DNA of 64,000 nucleotides from CBDCZI01 sp965224495 (GTDB taxonomy: Bacteria > Bacteroidota > Bacteroidia > Cytophagales > JAAEPT01): positions 84,696-148,695 of the forward strand of contig CBDCZI010000014.1 of NCBI GenBank assembly GCA_965224495.1, written 5' to 3'. The notes beneath the pieces are model-generated. The model was given only the letters and a program-made list of their open reading frames with translations, was not told the DNA's origin and did no database searches. Of this stretch, positions 23,979 to 33,047 are shown piece after piece. Position 1 is the stretch's first letter. Each line of letters opens with the position of its first letter. Made by a program: the position numbers and the translations under genes.

Positions 23979-24452
23979 TTATTTAATAAATCCTTTTTTC
24001 TTTAAGATGCTATCCAAGAATTTAATCTCATTTTGATTATTAAATACCTTGTGTGGCAAATGTATAAATTGTGCTCTTGAAAGTGTAAACAAGAAATCGT
24101 CCTCTCTGCTTTCTGCTTTTTTAATCGTATCCCAATTCACAGGCATTCCTTGTTTTGGGTTTAATTTTATCATTATTGACTTACTTGTAATCTCATAAGA
24201 CAGCTTTTCAAACAACATCTTGTATTGCTCTAAGTTACTTATCCCCGTAAATTGTATCCACCAAAAAGCAACATACAGCACAGTCAAAACAACAGCAGCT
24301 ACTGACCACCAGATAGACCCTAAAACGATAGACAACATCGAAATAGCAACAGGTATCAAAAACACCCACCACAAATCAATCATCACGTTTTTCATTGCCA
24401 TAGTTCGGTATAAACTAGGATCTAATTTGTATTTTTTTGTTTTGATTATCAT
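23979..24452 (-). CDS. YcxB-like membrane protein
   Basis: 157 residues. Two adjacent hydrophobic helices (about residues 28-46 and 49-70; WWVFLIPVAISMLSIV and VAAVVLTVLYVAFWW) are followed by a cytoplasmic ~85-residue domain with the YcxB-like pattern: YEITSKSIMIKLN, WDTIKKAES, FLFTLSRAQFIHLPHKVF. The function of this domain is unknown. The ATG lies 3 bp after the nadC stop, indicating co-transcription and probable coupling. Confidence 0.7.
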   Translation of the reverse strand: MIIKTKKYKLDPSLYRTMAMKNVMIDLWWVFLIPVAISMLSIVLGSIWWSVAAVVLTVLYVAFWWIQFTGISNLEQYKMLFEKLSYEITSKSIMIKLNPKQGMPVNWDTIKKAESREDDFLFTLSRAQFIHLPHKVFNNQNEIKFLDSILKKKGFIK

Positions 24453-24455
24453 TAT

Positions 24456-25319
24456 CTATATACTTTTAATCACTAAACTTAAATCTAAACTCGTGTAAGA
24501 ATGTGTTAATGCTCCTGCCGAGATGAAATCAACACCTGTCTGAGCAACACCATTTATTGTTGCTAAAGTGATCCCTCCAGAAGCTTCTATTTCCATTTTA
24601 TCTCCTACCAAAGCAACAGCTTCTGTCATTTGTGCATTTGTCATGTTATCTAACATGATACGCTGTACACCTTGACATTTCAAAAGTTGTTTTACCTCGT
24701 TTAGGTCACGCGTTTCCACTTCTACTCCTATTGTAAGGTTTTTTTCTTTTTTATAAAGATTGACATTTTTCACAGCCTGCTCAATACCTCCAGCACAATC
24801 AATATGATTATCTTTCAACATAATCATATCAGCAAGGTTGTAACGGTGATTTTGTCCTCCACCAATAATTACAGCCCATTTTTCAAACGGTCTGAAATTA
24901 GGCGTTGTTTTTCTCGTGTCTAAAACCTTTGCTTTCGTTCCTTTTACCGCCTCAACATATTTGTTTGTTAATGTCGCTATTCCCGACATACGTTGCATAC
25001 AGTTCAAAACTAAGCGTTCCGCTTTTAAGATAGACCTCGAATTACCCGTAATCTCCATTACGATATCCTTCTTTTTAATTGGCTGTCCGTCTCTCGTTTT
25101 TGTATCAAAACGCAAGGTATCGTCAACTAAAAGAAAAATTCTTTCTGCCAAGCTAATACCCGCAATGATTCCATCATCTTTAGCTACTAAAATGGCAGTC
25201 GAAACATCTCCTTCAGGGATACACGACAAACTCGAATGATCGCCTTCTCCAACATCTTCGCTTAACGCTAATCGGACAAAACTATTAATTGTTATTTCTG
25301 ATAGATATTCTAAACTCAC
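24456..25319 (-). CDS. nadC: Nicotinate-nucleotide pyrophosphorylase (carboxylating)
   Basis: A 287-residue quinolinate phosphoribosyltransferase, which makes nicotinate mononucleotide from quinolinate and PRPP in de novo NAD synthesis. Motifs: EDVGEGDHSS, LVLNCMQRMSGIAT, LDTRKTTPNFR (PRPP/quinolinate binding), HRYNLADMIMLKDNHI, VEVETRDLNEV and EASGGITLATI. The start is GTG at 25319. A TATCTTTG promoter motif ends only 4 bp upstream, so the mRNA may be leaderless. nadA and nadB are not in the window. Confidence 0.96.
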   Translation of the reverse strand: MSLEYLSEITINSFVRLALSEDVGEGDHSSLSCIPEGDVSTAILVAKDDGIIAGISLAERIFLLVDDTLRFDTKTRDGQPIKKKDIVMEITGNSRSILKAERLVLNCMQRMSGIATLTNKYVEAVKGTKAKVLDTRKTTPNFRPFEKWAVIIGGGQNHRYNLADMIMLKDNHIDCAGGIEQAVKNVNLYKKEKNLTIGVEVETRDLNEVKQLLKCQGVQRIMLDNMTNAQMTEAVALVGDKMEIEASGGITLATINGVAQTGVDFISAGALTHSYTSLDLSLVIKSI

Positions 25320-25323
25320 GGTA

Positions 25324-25331
25324 CAAAGATA
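25324..25331 (-). promoter_or_regulatory. -7 promoter element of the nadC-ycxB-accD transcript
   Basis: TATCTTTG on the minus strand, ending 4 bp before the GTG start of nadC. If real, transcription would begin at or just past the start codon. Confidence 0.4.
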
Positions 25332-25466
25332 AAAAAGTAGTTACAATAAATAAAGGTTTTTAACATCTTGATTGAATTTAAAAATAATACCTCATCAAAA
25401 CACACTGTAATGACCAGTTAAACAACTGATTAACAAGATTTTTTCTATGAAAAAAGTTCCAGTAAT

Positions 25467-25862
25467 TTATTCAGGAGTAAATTTAATTGTATCAACAAGC
25501 AGTTTAGTACCATGAACCTTAAATTTCACGACAACCAAAAAGGTCATACCGTCCAATGATTCATAAAAAGCAATCGCATATTTAGCTCCCCCAGGGGATA
25601 CTCCTACATGATTATACGTAAATTTTTTTGGCGGATGCTTCACAAAGAAATCTTTCAAAATAAAGCTTACTTGTCCTTTACTTGTAGTTTCTTCGTATTT
25701 ATCCGTTTCAATTTCCACAAAATCGCTACACAACTCAGTAACACCTTTGTAGTTTGCAGCCTCTACATTTGCCTTAAACTGTGCCGTAACATTGTCCTGT
25801 GCAAATGAATAACCCAAAGAGGCTATCAAAAAGAATACGCTATATATAAATTTATTTATCAT
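25467..25862 (-). CDS. DUF4783-type small exported protein
   Basis: 131 residues with a signal peptide (KFIYSVFFLIASLGYSFAQ). The mature part is a compact SnoaL/NTF2-like domain: FKANVEAANYKGVTELCSDFVEIE, SFILKDFFVKHPPKKF, AIAFYESLDGMTFLVVVKFK and a last strand LLVDTIKFTPE. This matches the DUF4783 family of Bacteroidota envelope proteins of unknown role. It is 41 bp downstream of the SprF-like gene on the same strand and may be co-transcribed with it. Confidence 0.75.
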   Translation of the reverse strand: MINKFIYSVFFLIASLGYSFAQDNVTAQFKANVEAANYKGVTELCSDFVEIETDKYEETTSKGQVSFILKDFFVKHPPKKFTYNHVGVSPGGAKYAIAFYESLDGMTFLVVVKFKVHGTKLLVDTIKFTPE

Positions 25863-25903
25863 TACTTAATTACACTACAAATAGTAAGCCAATTATTCTA
25901 TTT

Positions 25904-26842
25904 TTAATAAAAAATAGATTGTACCGCTTGAACATCAAATAAAGCCATATTCAAATTAAGCATTAACTCAACCGTACTCCCTACTTTTCTCACACCTTTT
26001 GCGTCAATAGGTAATTCGTATGCCAAGCCAGCAGTAAGTAAATCACTCATCTTTAATTGTCCCATCAAAGCAACGGTATGGAAAGACCTCACCGAGACCC
26101 CTAACCAAATTTTCTCTTTCAATAAGAGACTCGTATTCAAATCATAGCCCAATTTCGTTCCTTCCTCGTAATGAATCAATACAGAGGGCTTGAGTTTAAT
26201 CGCACTTTTTAAATGAAACACATACCCACCTGTTAGTAAAAAGTTTTTATTAAGTTTCAACCCAGTATTATTCGTAAGCTCTGTTTTAAGAGTAGTTCTG
26301 AAAAGCCTCGGTACAGACAGACCTACAAATACTTTTTTTGTAGTCCATAAAACACCAGTCCCTATCGTTGGACGTGTCTTACTATACACCCCATTTTCAT
26401 CTCCAATAAAGTTGGGATCAGCTTCTTCTCCTGGTTTAAAATCTAAATCCGAATAATCATAAGACGTATTTAAAACACCTCCTTGTAAACCAAAAGACAA
26501 ATTTTTCTCTCCTCCTAACTCTATTTTGTAAGAGCCTATTGCTTTAAATTCATTCGATTTTCTTATCCCTATCTTATCACTAACCAAACTAAAACCAAGA
26601 CCAATATTGTTTTTAGGAATAGTCGTACTCCCACTCAACGTGAAGGTTTTCGGGCTTTGCCCTCCAAAGCCTGTCCATTGATTTCTGAAAACAGCATAAA
26701 CCGAAGCCATATCATGCACACCTGCATAAGCTGGATTAATAATTAATGGATTAAACATATACTGACCATACACAGGGTCATTTTGCCCAAAAACAGGCAA
26801 TAAAACAATCCCTAAAAAAAGTGTTATTAAAATTCTTTTCAT
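25904..26842 (-). CDS. Type IX secretion system membrane protein, PorP/SprF family
   Basis: A 312-residue outer-membrane beta-barrel. It has a signal peptide (ILITLFLGIVLLPVFGQ) and the family opening NDPVYGQYMFNPLIINPAYAG, then QWTGFGGQSPKTFTLSGSTTI. Alternating strands follow to the C-terminus (MLNLNMALFDVQAVQSIFY). PorP/SprF proteins help T9SS cargo, often large type B CTD proteins such as the one at 48-56.7 kb, reach or attach to the surface. Here it is not next to a cargo gene; a DUF4783 protein gene follows it. This is one paralogue of many, so its partner is open. Confidence 0.93.
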   Translation of the reverse strand: MKRILITLFLGIVLLPVFGQNDPVYGQYMFNPLIINPAYAGVHDMASVYAVFRNQWTGFGGQSPKTFTLSGSTTIPKNNIGLGFSLVSDKIGIRKSNEFKAIGSYKIELGGEKNLSFGLQGGVLNTSYDYSDLDFKPGEEADPNFIGDENGVYSKTRPTIGTGVLWTTKKVFVGLSVPRLFRTTLKTELTNNTGLKLNKNFLLTGGYVFHLKSAIKLKPSVLIHYEEGTKLGYDLNTSLLLKEKIWLGVSVRSFHTVALMGQLKMSDLLTAGLAYELPIDAKGVRKVGSTVELMLNLNMALFDVQAVQSIFY

Positions 26843-26992
26843 ACTTACAAATATAACAATATTATAAAAAGATTAGCTGAACTAATTCTTTCTTTATCAA
26901 CAAAATAAACGAAAGGTAAAATATAAAAGACATTTCAAATGGATATATTATATAATTTCCTGTTAATTATTTTTAATTCAACAAAATAAAAG

Positions 26993-27000
26993 TACCTTTG
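26993..27000 (+). promoter_or_regulatory. -7 promoter element of guaB
   Basis: TACCTTTG, 36 bp upstream of the guaB ATG, fits TAnnTTTG in an AT-rich stretch. The -33 element is weak. Confidence 0.45.
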
Positions 27001-27036
27001 TTTCGCAAATAGCAACACCAAAAATTCTATTTGCAA

Positions 27037-28509
27037 ATGTCACTAGATACTACAAAATTCCTATACGAAGCACTGACTTATGACGACGTGCTTTTGTTAC
27101 CTGCCTACTCGGATATTTTACCCCGAGACACGACTACCAAGACACAATTGACAAAAAACATCTCGCTAAACATCCCTTTAGTTTCCGCTGCAATGGATAC
27201 TGTTTCGGAATACCAATTAGCAATTTCGATGGCTCAATTAGGTGGTTTAGCTTTCATTCACAAAAACATGTCTATTGAAAAACAGGCAAACCAAGTTCGT
27301 CGTGTAAAACGCTCGGAGAGTGGAATGATTCAAGACCCTATTACCTTAACTGAAGACGCTACTTGCGAAGACGCCTTAAGGTTGATGGCAGATTATAAAA
27401 TTGGAGGTATTCCAATTATTGACGCTAAGGGTTATTTAATTGGCATCATCACCAACCGTGATTTACGTTTCCAAAAAAACATACAACGAGCAGTTAAAGA
27501 AGTAATGACGACTAAAAACATCATTACTGCAAAAGAAGGTTGTACGCTAAATGAAGCGGAAAGCATTCTTCAAGAATACAAGATAGAGAAATTACCTATC
27601 GTTGAGGACGACAATAAATTAATTGGACTCATTACGTATAGAGATATTATTAAAAAGAAGGATTACCCAAACTCTTGCAAAGACCAATTTGGACGCTTGA
27701 GAGTTGGTGCTGCTGTTGGAGTTACTGCAGACATCCTAGATAGAGTAGAAGCATTAAAAACTGCGGGGGTAGATGTCATCAGTATTGACACCGCTCACGG
27801 ACACAGTAAAGGAGTTATTGATACACTCAAAAAAGTAAAAGCTAAATACCCTAACTTAGACGTTATCGTTGGTAATATTGCCACAGGTGACGCTGCAAAA
27901 GCCTTGGCTGATGCTGGTGCTGATGCTGTAAAAGTAGGTGTTGGACCTGGTAGTATTTGCACAACTCGAATCATTGCAGGTGTAGGAATGCCTCAATTAA
28001 CAGCTGTATACGAAGCGAGCAAAGCATTAAAAGGGACAGGTGTACCTGTTATTGCTGATGGAGGAATCCGTTTCTCTGGAGATATTGTTAAAGCAATTGC
28101 TGGTGGAGGAAGTACTGTAATGGTAGGTTCTTTGTTAGCAGGAACAGAAGAAGCTCCTGGAGAAGTAATTATTTACGAAGGTAGAAAATACAAAGTATAT
28201 AGAGGAATGGGCTCTTTAGAGGCGATGGAAGACGGTTCGAAAGACAGGTATTTCCAAGCTTCAGAAGCAGATACTAAGAAACTAGTTCCCGAAGGAATTG
28301 TCGGAAGAATCCCTTTCACAGGTTCTGTAGAAGAGGTAATCTACCAATTAGTTGGCGGATTAAAAGCAGGAATGGGATACTGCGGAACAGGCAGTATAGA
28401 GCAATTAAAGGAAGCTAAATTTGTTAAAATAACGAGTGCTGGTGCATCAGAAAGCCACCCTCACGATATTCAAATAACAAGAGAAGCCCCTAATTACAGT
28501 AGAGGGTAA
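27037..28509 (+). CDS. guaB: Inosine-5'-monophosphate dehydrogenase
   Basis: A 490-residue IMP dehydrogenase, which oxidises IMP to XMP with NAD in the committed step of GMP synthesis. It starts at the ATG 27037 (MSLDTTKFLYEALTYDDVLL); an upstream TTG in frame is ignored. The TIM barrel is interrupted by two CBS domains (about 95-210, with MADYKIGGIPIID and YKIEKLPIVEDDNKLIG). The catalytic loop GPGSICTTRI carries Cys308. The phosphate/IMP site IADGGIRFSGD, the flap YRGMGSLEAM and the C-terminal YCGTGSIEQL are all present. A strong terminator follows. Confidence 0.98.
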   Translation: MSLDTTKFLYEALTYDDVLLLPAYSDILPRDTTTKTQLTKNISLNIPLVSAAMDTVSEYQLAISMAQLGGLAFIHKNMSIEKQANQVRRVKRSESGMIQDPITLTEDATCEDALRLMADYKIGGIPIIDAKGYLIGIITNRDLRFQKNIQRAVKEVMTTKNIITAKEGCTLNEAESILQEYKIEKLPIVEDDNKLIGLITYRDIIKKKDYPNSCKDQFGRLRVGAAVGVTADILDRVEALKTAGVDVISIDTAHGHSKGVIDTLKKVKAKYPNLDVIVGNIATGDAAKALADAGADAVKVGVGPGSICTTRIIAGVGMPQLTAVYEASKALKGTGVPVIADGGIRFSGDIVKAIAGGGSTVMVGSLLAGTEEAPGEVIIYEGRKYKVYRGMGSLEAMEDGSKDRYFQASEADTKKLVPEGIVGRIPFTGSVEEVIYQLVGGLKAGMGYCGTGSIEQLKEAKFVKITSAGASESHPHDIQITREAPNYSRG

Positions 28510-28530
28510 TTTCAACTTCTTCAAAAACAA

Positions 28531-28567
28531 AAAAGGGTCATAATAAAAATATTATGACCCTTTTTTT
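28531..28567 (+). terminator. guaB terminator
   Basis: GGGTCATAATA pairs perfectly with TATTATGACCC around AAAA (28535-28560), followed by seven T's. Confidence 0.92.
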
Positions 28568-28685
28568 CGACCATTATTTATTTTTCTCACAAGCTAAAGC
28601 AGAAAGAATACAATTTATCAACAGAGTATTGTACTATTCAACTTTTTTTGTCGTAAACTTGTAGATTGATACCAAATTGACAACC

Positions 28686-30662
28686 ATGATTAAAAATATT
28701 ATCCTTTTATCAGTTTTAGTAGCTGTACTTTTTTCTTGCAAGACAAAAGAACACACCATTGTTAAAATTGGAGACTCTTCGGTTGACACCAAAGAGTTTA
28801 AGTATATTTACGAAAAAAATCACGCAAAAGATCACGACAGATACAGCAAAGAAAGTTTAGACACCTATTTAAACCTCTTTGTTAATTACCGTTTAAAAGT
28901 TTTAGAAGCTGAATCTTTAAAATTAGATTCTACTCCTATTTTTCAAACAGAGTTAAATGGTTATAAAAAACAGTTAGCAAAACCTTACTTCACAGACAAT
29001 TTACTAACTGAAAAATTGGCTTTAGAGGCATACAAAAGAAGTAAAACAGCTATTAAAGCTCGCCATATACTAATAAAGGTAGATGAGACGGCTTCTCCTG
29101 AAGATACAGCTTACGCTTACAAAAGAATTTCCGCTATTAAAGATACTATTTTAAAAGGTGCTAATTTCGGTAATATTGCCTATAAGCTATCACAAGATCC
29201 TTCTGCACAAAGCCCTGCGGGTAGTAATGGACACCAAGGAGACCTTGGTTATTTCTCTGCTCTACGTATGGTCTACGCTTTTGAAAATGCCGCTTTCGAT
29301 ACAAAGGAAGGAGAAATTTCTAAAATAATCCGTACTAAGTTTGGTTACCATATCCTTCAAGTGCAAGACATTATCACGATGGACTACCAAGCTAAAGTAG
29401 CTCACATTATGATTAAAGCTGCCAATGGACTCACGAAAGAAGATGCTGCCTTAAGAAAAGAACAAGCATTATCTCTTTATATGAAACTACAAACAGGTGC
29501 AGATTGGAACAAAACGTGCCAAGAAAACACAGAACATAACAACAGTAAAAAACAAAATGGAGAGTTATCAGCCTTTACAATCGGTGGTTCTTTAGGCTTA
29601 CCTGCGTTTGAATTGGCTGCTTACCGCCTCCAAAACATTGGTGATATTAGTCAGCCTGTAAAAACAGCTTACGGATGGCACATCATAAGATTATTAGAAA
29701 AAGTACCTTTCCCTTCTTTTGATAATATAAAAGATGAATATGTAGCTAAAATAAAAAGAGACGCACGTTCTCAACAAAACAAAGGTGCTCTAATCAAAAG
29801 GCTGAAAACTGAAAATTCTTTCAAAGAAAGTTCTGAAAATAATTCTATTTTAAGAGAACTAACAAATAACGAATTAGTTTCTCATAAATGGAATATTGAG
29901 AAATTCACTAACCTTTTAGAAAAACCATTATTCAGTATAGGAAAAACCAATTTCAAAGTCTATGATTTCGGACAATATATTGAATCAAACCAAAGGAAAG
30001 TAAAAGTTGGTTCGAAAGAATACATGATGAAAACCTTATATTCTAATTTCGTTTACCAATCTTTAATTTCCTACGAAGAAGCTCAGCTTCCTACTAAACA
30101 TTTTGATTACAAGATGCTTGTTCAAGAGTTTCATGATGGTATTTTAATTTATGACTTAATGAAAACCAACATTTGGGATAAAGCGAACAAAGACACTTCT
30201 GGGCTTCGTTCTTTCTTTGAAGCAAACAAATACAACTACTCTGCTCCTGATCAAATTATAGGTGATATATATACTGTAAAAGACATTCAAAAAATGCCTT
30301 ATATCAAAAGAGACCTAGAAAGAGGTTATTCCTCTGATAGTATTTTGAAAAAATACAATACAAACAGTACAACACTCGTTACGGTAGTGAAAGGTGCTTT
30401 CAAAAGAGACGGATCACCAGTAGTCAAAGCGGCACAATGGAACACAAAACACAGAGTCGAAATGTACGAGGTAGAAGGAATCGATTATATTATTGTGAAA
30501 AACAACATCAGGTTAAATGACAGCTATAAACTTAAGGAAATAAAAGGTCGAGTAGTTGCTGATTACCAAAAAGAATTGGAGAAGAACTTTATTGCAGGAT
30601 TAAAAAGCAAATACCCTGTAGAAGTAGATAAAAAAGAATACAAAAAACTAATTAAATACTAA
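28686..30662 (+). CDS. Parvulin-type peptidylprolyl isomerase, lipoprotein
   Basis: 658 residues from the ATG at 28686. A lipoprotein signal is visible (KNIILLSVLVAVLFSCK, with SC as the lipidation site). Two PpiC rotamase domains follow a SurA-like N-terminal helical part: the first has KARHILIKVDE, GDLGYFSALRMVYAFENAAF and KFGYHILQVQD; the second has KVAHIMIKAANG, GELSAFTIGGSLGLPAFELA and AYGWHIIRLLEK. The C-terminal third is helical without a recognised domain. It probably acts as a periplasmic chaperone for outer-membrane proteins. The next gene, also a parvulin, starts 4 bp after the stop. Confidence 0.9.
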   Translation: MIKNIILLSVLVAVLFSCKTKEHTIVKIGDSSVDTKEFKYIYEKNHAKDHDRYSKESLDTYLNLFVNYRLKVLEAESLKLDSTPIFQTELNGYKKQLAKPYFTDNLLTEKLALEAYKRSKTAIKARHILIKVDETASPEDTAYAYKRISAIKDTILKGANFGNIAYKLSQDPSAQSPAGSNGHQGDLGYFSALRMVYAFENAAFDTKEGEISKIIRTKFGYHILQVQDIITMDYQAKVAHIMIKAANGLTKEDAALRKEQALSLYMKLQTGADWNKTCQENTEHNNSKKQNGELSAFTIGGSLGLPAFELAAYRLQNIGDISQPVKTAYGWHIIRLLEKVPFPSFDNIKDEYVAKIKRDARSQQNKGALIKRLKTENSFKESSENNSILRELTNNELVSHKWNIEKFTNLLEKPLFSIGKTNFKVYDFGQYIESNQRKVKVGSKEYMMKTLYSNFVYQSLISYEEAQLPTKHFDYKMLVQEFHDGILIYDLMKTNIWDKANKDTSGLRSFFEANKYNYSAPDQIIGDIYTVKDIQKMPYIKRDLERGYSSDSILKKYNTNSTTLVTVVKGAFKRDGSPVVKAAQWNTKHRVEMYEVEGIDYIIVKNNIRLNDSYKLKEIKGRVVADYQKELEKNFIAGLKSKYPVEVDKKEYKKLIKY

Positions 30663-30666
30663 GCTG

Positions 30667-32013
30667 TTGAAACAACTAATTTTTACACTTACACTATTGA
30701 GTACTTTATTCATAAGTGCTCAAAATACACCTAACGGTCAGACAATAGAGAAAATCATTGCCAAGGTTGATAATGAAATTGTGCTTTTGTCTGAGTTAGA
30801 AAAAACATATATTCAATACAAACACTCTGGAGCACCCAACTCTCCCAACTTAAAATGTAAGGTTTTAGAGTCACTTCTTATTAACAAGCTATTGGTAGCT
30901 AAAGCATCGATAGACTCTGTAACTGTTGAAACTGATGTAATCAATAGAGAACTAGATAGACGTATGAAGTATATCTTGTCTCAATTTGGAGGAGATGAAG
31001 AAGAGTTAAAAAAAGCCTACGGGAAAACAAGTACTCAATTAAAAACAGAATTAAGACCTCAAATAAAAGAGCAAATGCTTGTACAAAGAATGCAAGCTAA
31101 AATAACAGGAGACATAAAGATGACTCCTAAGGAAATACAGGGGTATTTCGATAAGATACCCAAAGACAGTTTACCTTTTATATCAACAGAAGTTGAAATC
31201 GCACAAGTAGTACGCTACCCAAAGACATCTGAAAGACAAAAAGCTGATGTTAGCAATCAATTGGCTGAGATAAAAAAAAGGGTAGAGAACGGTGAAGACT
31301 TTTGTAAACTAGCATCTATTTACTCGGAAGATCCTGGCTCTAAAAACGTCTGTGGACAATTAGGGTATAGAAAAAGAGGTGAGTTAGTACCTGAATTTGA
31401 AGCTACTGCTTTAAGTATGAATCCAGGTGAAATATCAGAACCTATAAAATCGCAATTTGGTTACCATCTCATTCAATTAATTGACCGAAGAGGTAATGAA
31501 TACGCAGCACGACACATTTTAATTACAGTAAAAACAGGCGAAGAAAACTACACCCAGTCCTTAAACTTACTTGACAGCCTTCGATCACAAGTATTAGCCA
31601 ATGATTCGATAGACTTCAACCATGTTGCTCATAAGTTCAACGAAGATAAAGCCTCTAAAAATATGGGCAATAGAATAACTGACAACAATGGAAACACGCG
31701 TGTTTCGGCAGAGAACCTAGGTCCAAATCTTTATTTTATTATAGACGGAATGAAAGAAGGTGAAATATCAAAGCCCATGAAATTCCAAACTACGGAAGGG
31801 AAAACAGCTGTACGTATCATTCAACTAATCTCAAAAAAAGCACCACACGTTGCTAATTTAGAAGATGATTATAAAAAGATAAGTCTGGCAGGTATCGAGT
31901 CAAAGAAAGCAAAGACACTTGATAACTGGTTTAAAAAAACACTACCTGAAGTTTACATCTCTATCGACAAGAAATACCAAGGTTGTAAGGTTCTTCAAAT
32001 AGATAAACGATGA
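30667..32013 (+). CDS. SurA-like periplasmic peptidylprolyl isomerase
   Basis: 448 residues with a TTG start at 30667, needed to include the signal peptide (KQLIFTLTLLSTLFISAQ) and 4 bp after the previous stop, so translationally coupled. The SurA N-terminal domain (IIAKVDNEIVLLSELEKTY, LINKLLVAKASIDSV, ILSQFGGDEEELKKAYGK) precedes two parvulin domains (ASIYSEDPGSK, GQLGYRKRGELVPEFE, FGYHLIQLIDRR; then ARHILITVKTG). It is likely to chaperone outer-membrane proteins with the lipoprotein encoded upstream. Overlaps the moxR start by ATGA. Confidence 0.92.
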   Translation: MKQLIFTLTLLSTLFISAQNTPNGQTIEKIIAKVDNEIVLLSELEKTYIQYKHSGAPNSPNLKCKVLESLLINKLLVAKASIDSVTVETDVINRELDRRMKYILSQFGGDEEELKKAYGKTSTQLKTELRPQIKEQMLVQRMQAKITGDIKMTPKEIQGYFDKIPKDSLPFISTEVEIAQVVRYPKTSERQKADVSNQLAEIKKRVENGEDFCKLASIYSEDPGSKNVCGQLGYRKRGELVPEFEATALSMNPGEISEPIKSQFGYHLIQLIDRRGNEYAARHILITVKTGEENYTQSLNLLDSLRSQVLANDSIDFNHVAHKFNEDKASKNMGNRITDNNGNTRVSAENLGPNLYFIIDGMKEGEISKPMKFQTTEGKTAVRIIQLISKKAPHVANLEDDYKKISLAGIESKKAKTLDNWFKKTLPEVYISIDKKYQGCKVLQIDKR

Positions 32014-32975
32014 GCGAATTTTCTAACGAAGTAGAAGAAGCTAAATCTTTACAACAAGCGTATAAAGATTTAGCAAAAGAAATTAGTAAAAAAATAGTAG
32101 GGCAAGAAGACGTCGTTCGCCTAGTAATTACATCCATTTTTTGTAACGGACACAGTTTACTTGTTGGAGTCCCTGGTTTAGCGAAAACTTTATTAGTTAA
32201 TACACTCTCAGAAGCGATGCGACTGAGTTTTAACAGAATCCAATTCACCCCTGACTTGATGCCTTCAGACATACTTGGAGCGGAAATGTTAGACGCGAAC
32301 AGAAAGTTTATTTTCTCGAAAGGTCCAATTTTCGCCAACATTATTTTAGCAGATGAAATCAACAGGACACCTCCAAAAACTCAAGCGGCTCTCTTAGAGG
32401 CTATGCAAGAAAAAACGGTTACGGTGGCCGGAGACAACTTCAAATTACCAAAACCTTTCTTTGTATTAGCTACTCAAAACCCGATAGAACAAGAAGGCAC
32501 TTACCCTTTACCTGAAGCGCAACTTGATCGATTTATGTTTAACATTTTGTTAGACTACCCTTCTTTTGAAGATGAGTTGCAAATCATAAAAAATACGACA
32601 GGAAATACGGTCACAGAAATTAATGCAATTATTTCGGCTGACGACATTATCAAGTTTCAAGAGCTTGTAAAAAAAGTACCTGTTACTGATAACGTTTTAG
32701 AATACGCTGTACGACTAGTACAAAAAACAAGACCTAACACAAATAATGCTGCTGAAATAACTAACGAATTTATAGAATGGGGTGCAGGACCAAGAGCAGC
32801 TCAATTCTTAATTTTAGGAGCAAAATGTAATGCTTTATTAAACGGGAAATTCTCTCCCGATATCGAAGACGTTCAGGAATTGGCAATTCCTATTTTGAGG
32901 CATCGTTTAATGAAAAATTTCAAGGCCGAAGCTGAAGGGCTATCAATTGAAGACATTATTAAAAAACTACTCTAA
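32010..32975 (+). CDS. MoxR-family AAA+ ATPase
   Basis: A 321-residue AAA+ ATPase of the MoxR group, which acts as a chaperone for maturation of metal- or VWA-domain-containing complexes. Walker A is degenerate-looking but typical for the family (VGVPGLAKTL), Walker B is ILADEINRTPPK, then ALLEAMQEKTVTV, sensor 1 FVLATQNPIEQEGTYPLPEAQLDRF, and sensor 2 GAGPRAAQFLI. It is coupled by ATGA overlap to the surA-like gene. The usual DUF58/VWA partner genes are not next to it; a terminator follows. Confidence 0.93.
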   Translation: MSEFSNEVEEAKSLQQAYKDLAKEISKKIVGQEDVVRLVITSIFCNGHSLLVGVPGLAKTLLVNTLSEAMRLSFNRIQFTPDLMPSDILGAEMLDANRKFIFSKGPIFANIILADEINRTPPKTQAALLEAMQEKTVTVAGDNFKLPKPFFVLATQNPIEQEGTYPLPEAQLDRFMFNILLDYPSFEDELQIIKNTTGNTVTEINAIISADDIIKFQELVKKVPVTDNVLEYAVRLVQKTRPNTNNAAEITNEFIEWGAGPRAAQFLILGAKCNALLNGKFSPDIEDVQELAIPILRHRLMKNFKAEAEGLSIEDIIKKLL

Positions 32976-32992
32976 CTGAACGTTAGATAACA

Positions 32993-33031
32993 AAAAAAGC
33001 CTGATTTCACTTAGAAATCAGGCTTTTTTTG
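32993..33031. terminator. Terminator after moxR, bidirectional with ilvE
   Basis: GCCTGATTTC/GAAATCAGGC stem (32999-33023) with an A-run before and a T-run after, between convergent genes. Confidence 0.92.
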
Positions 33032-33047
33032 TTAGTTATGGGTAAGG

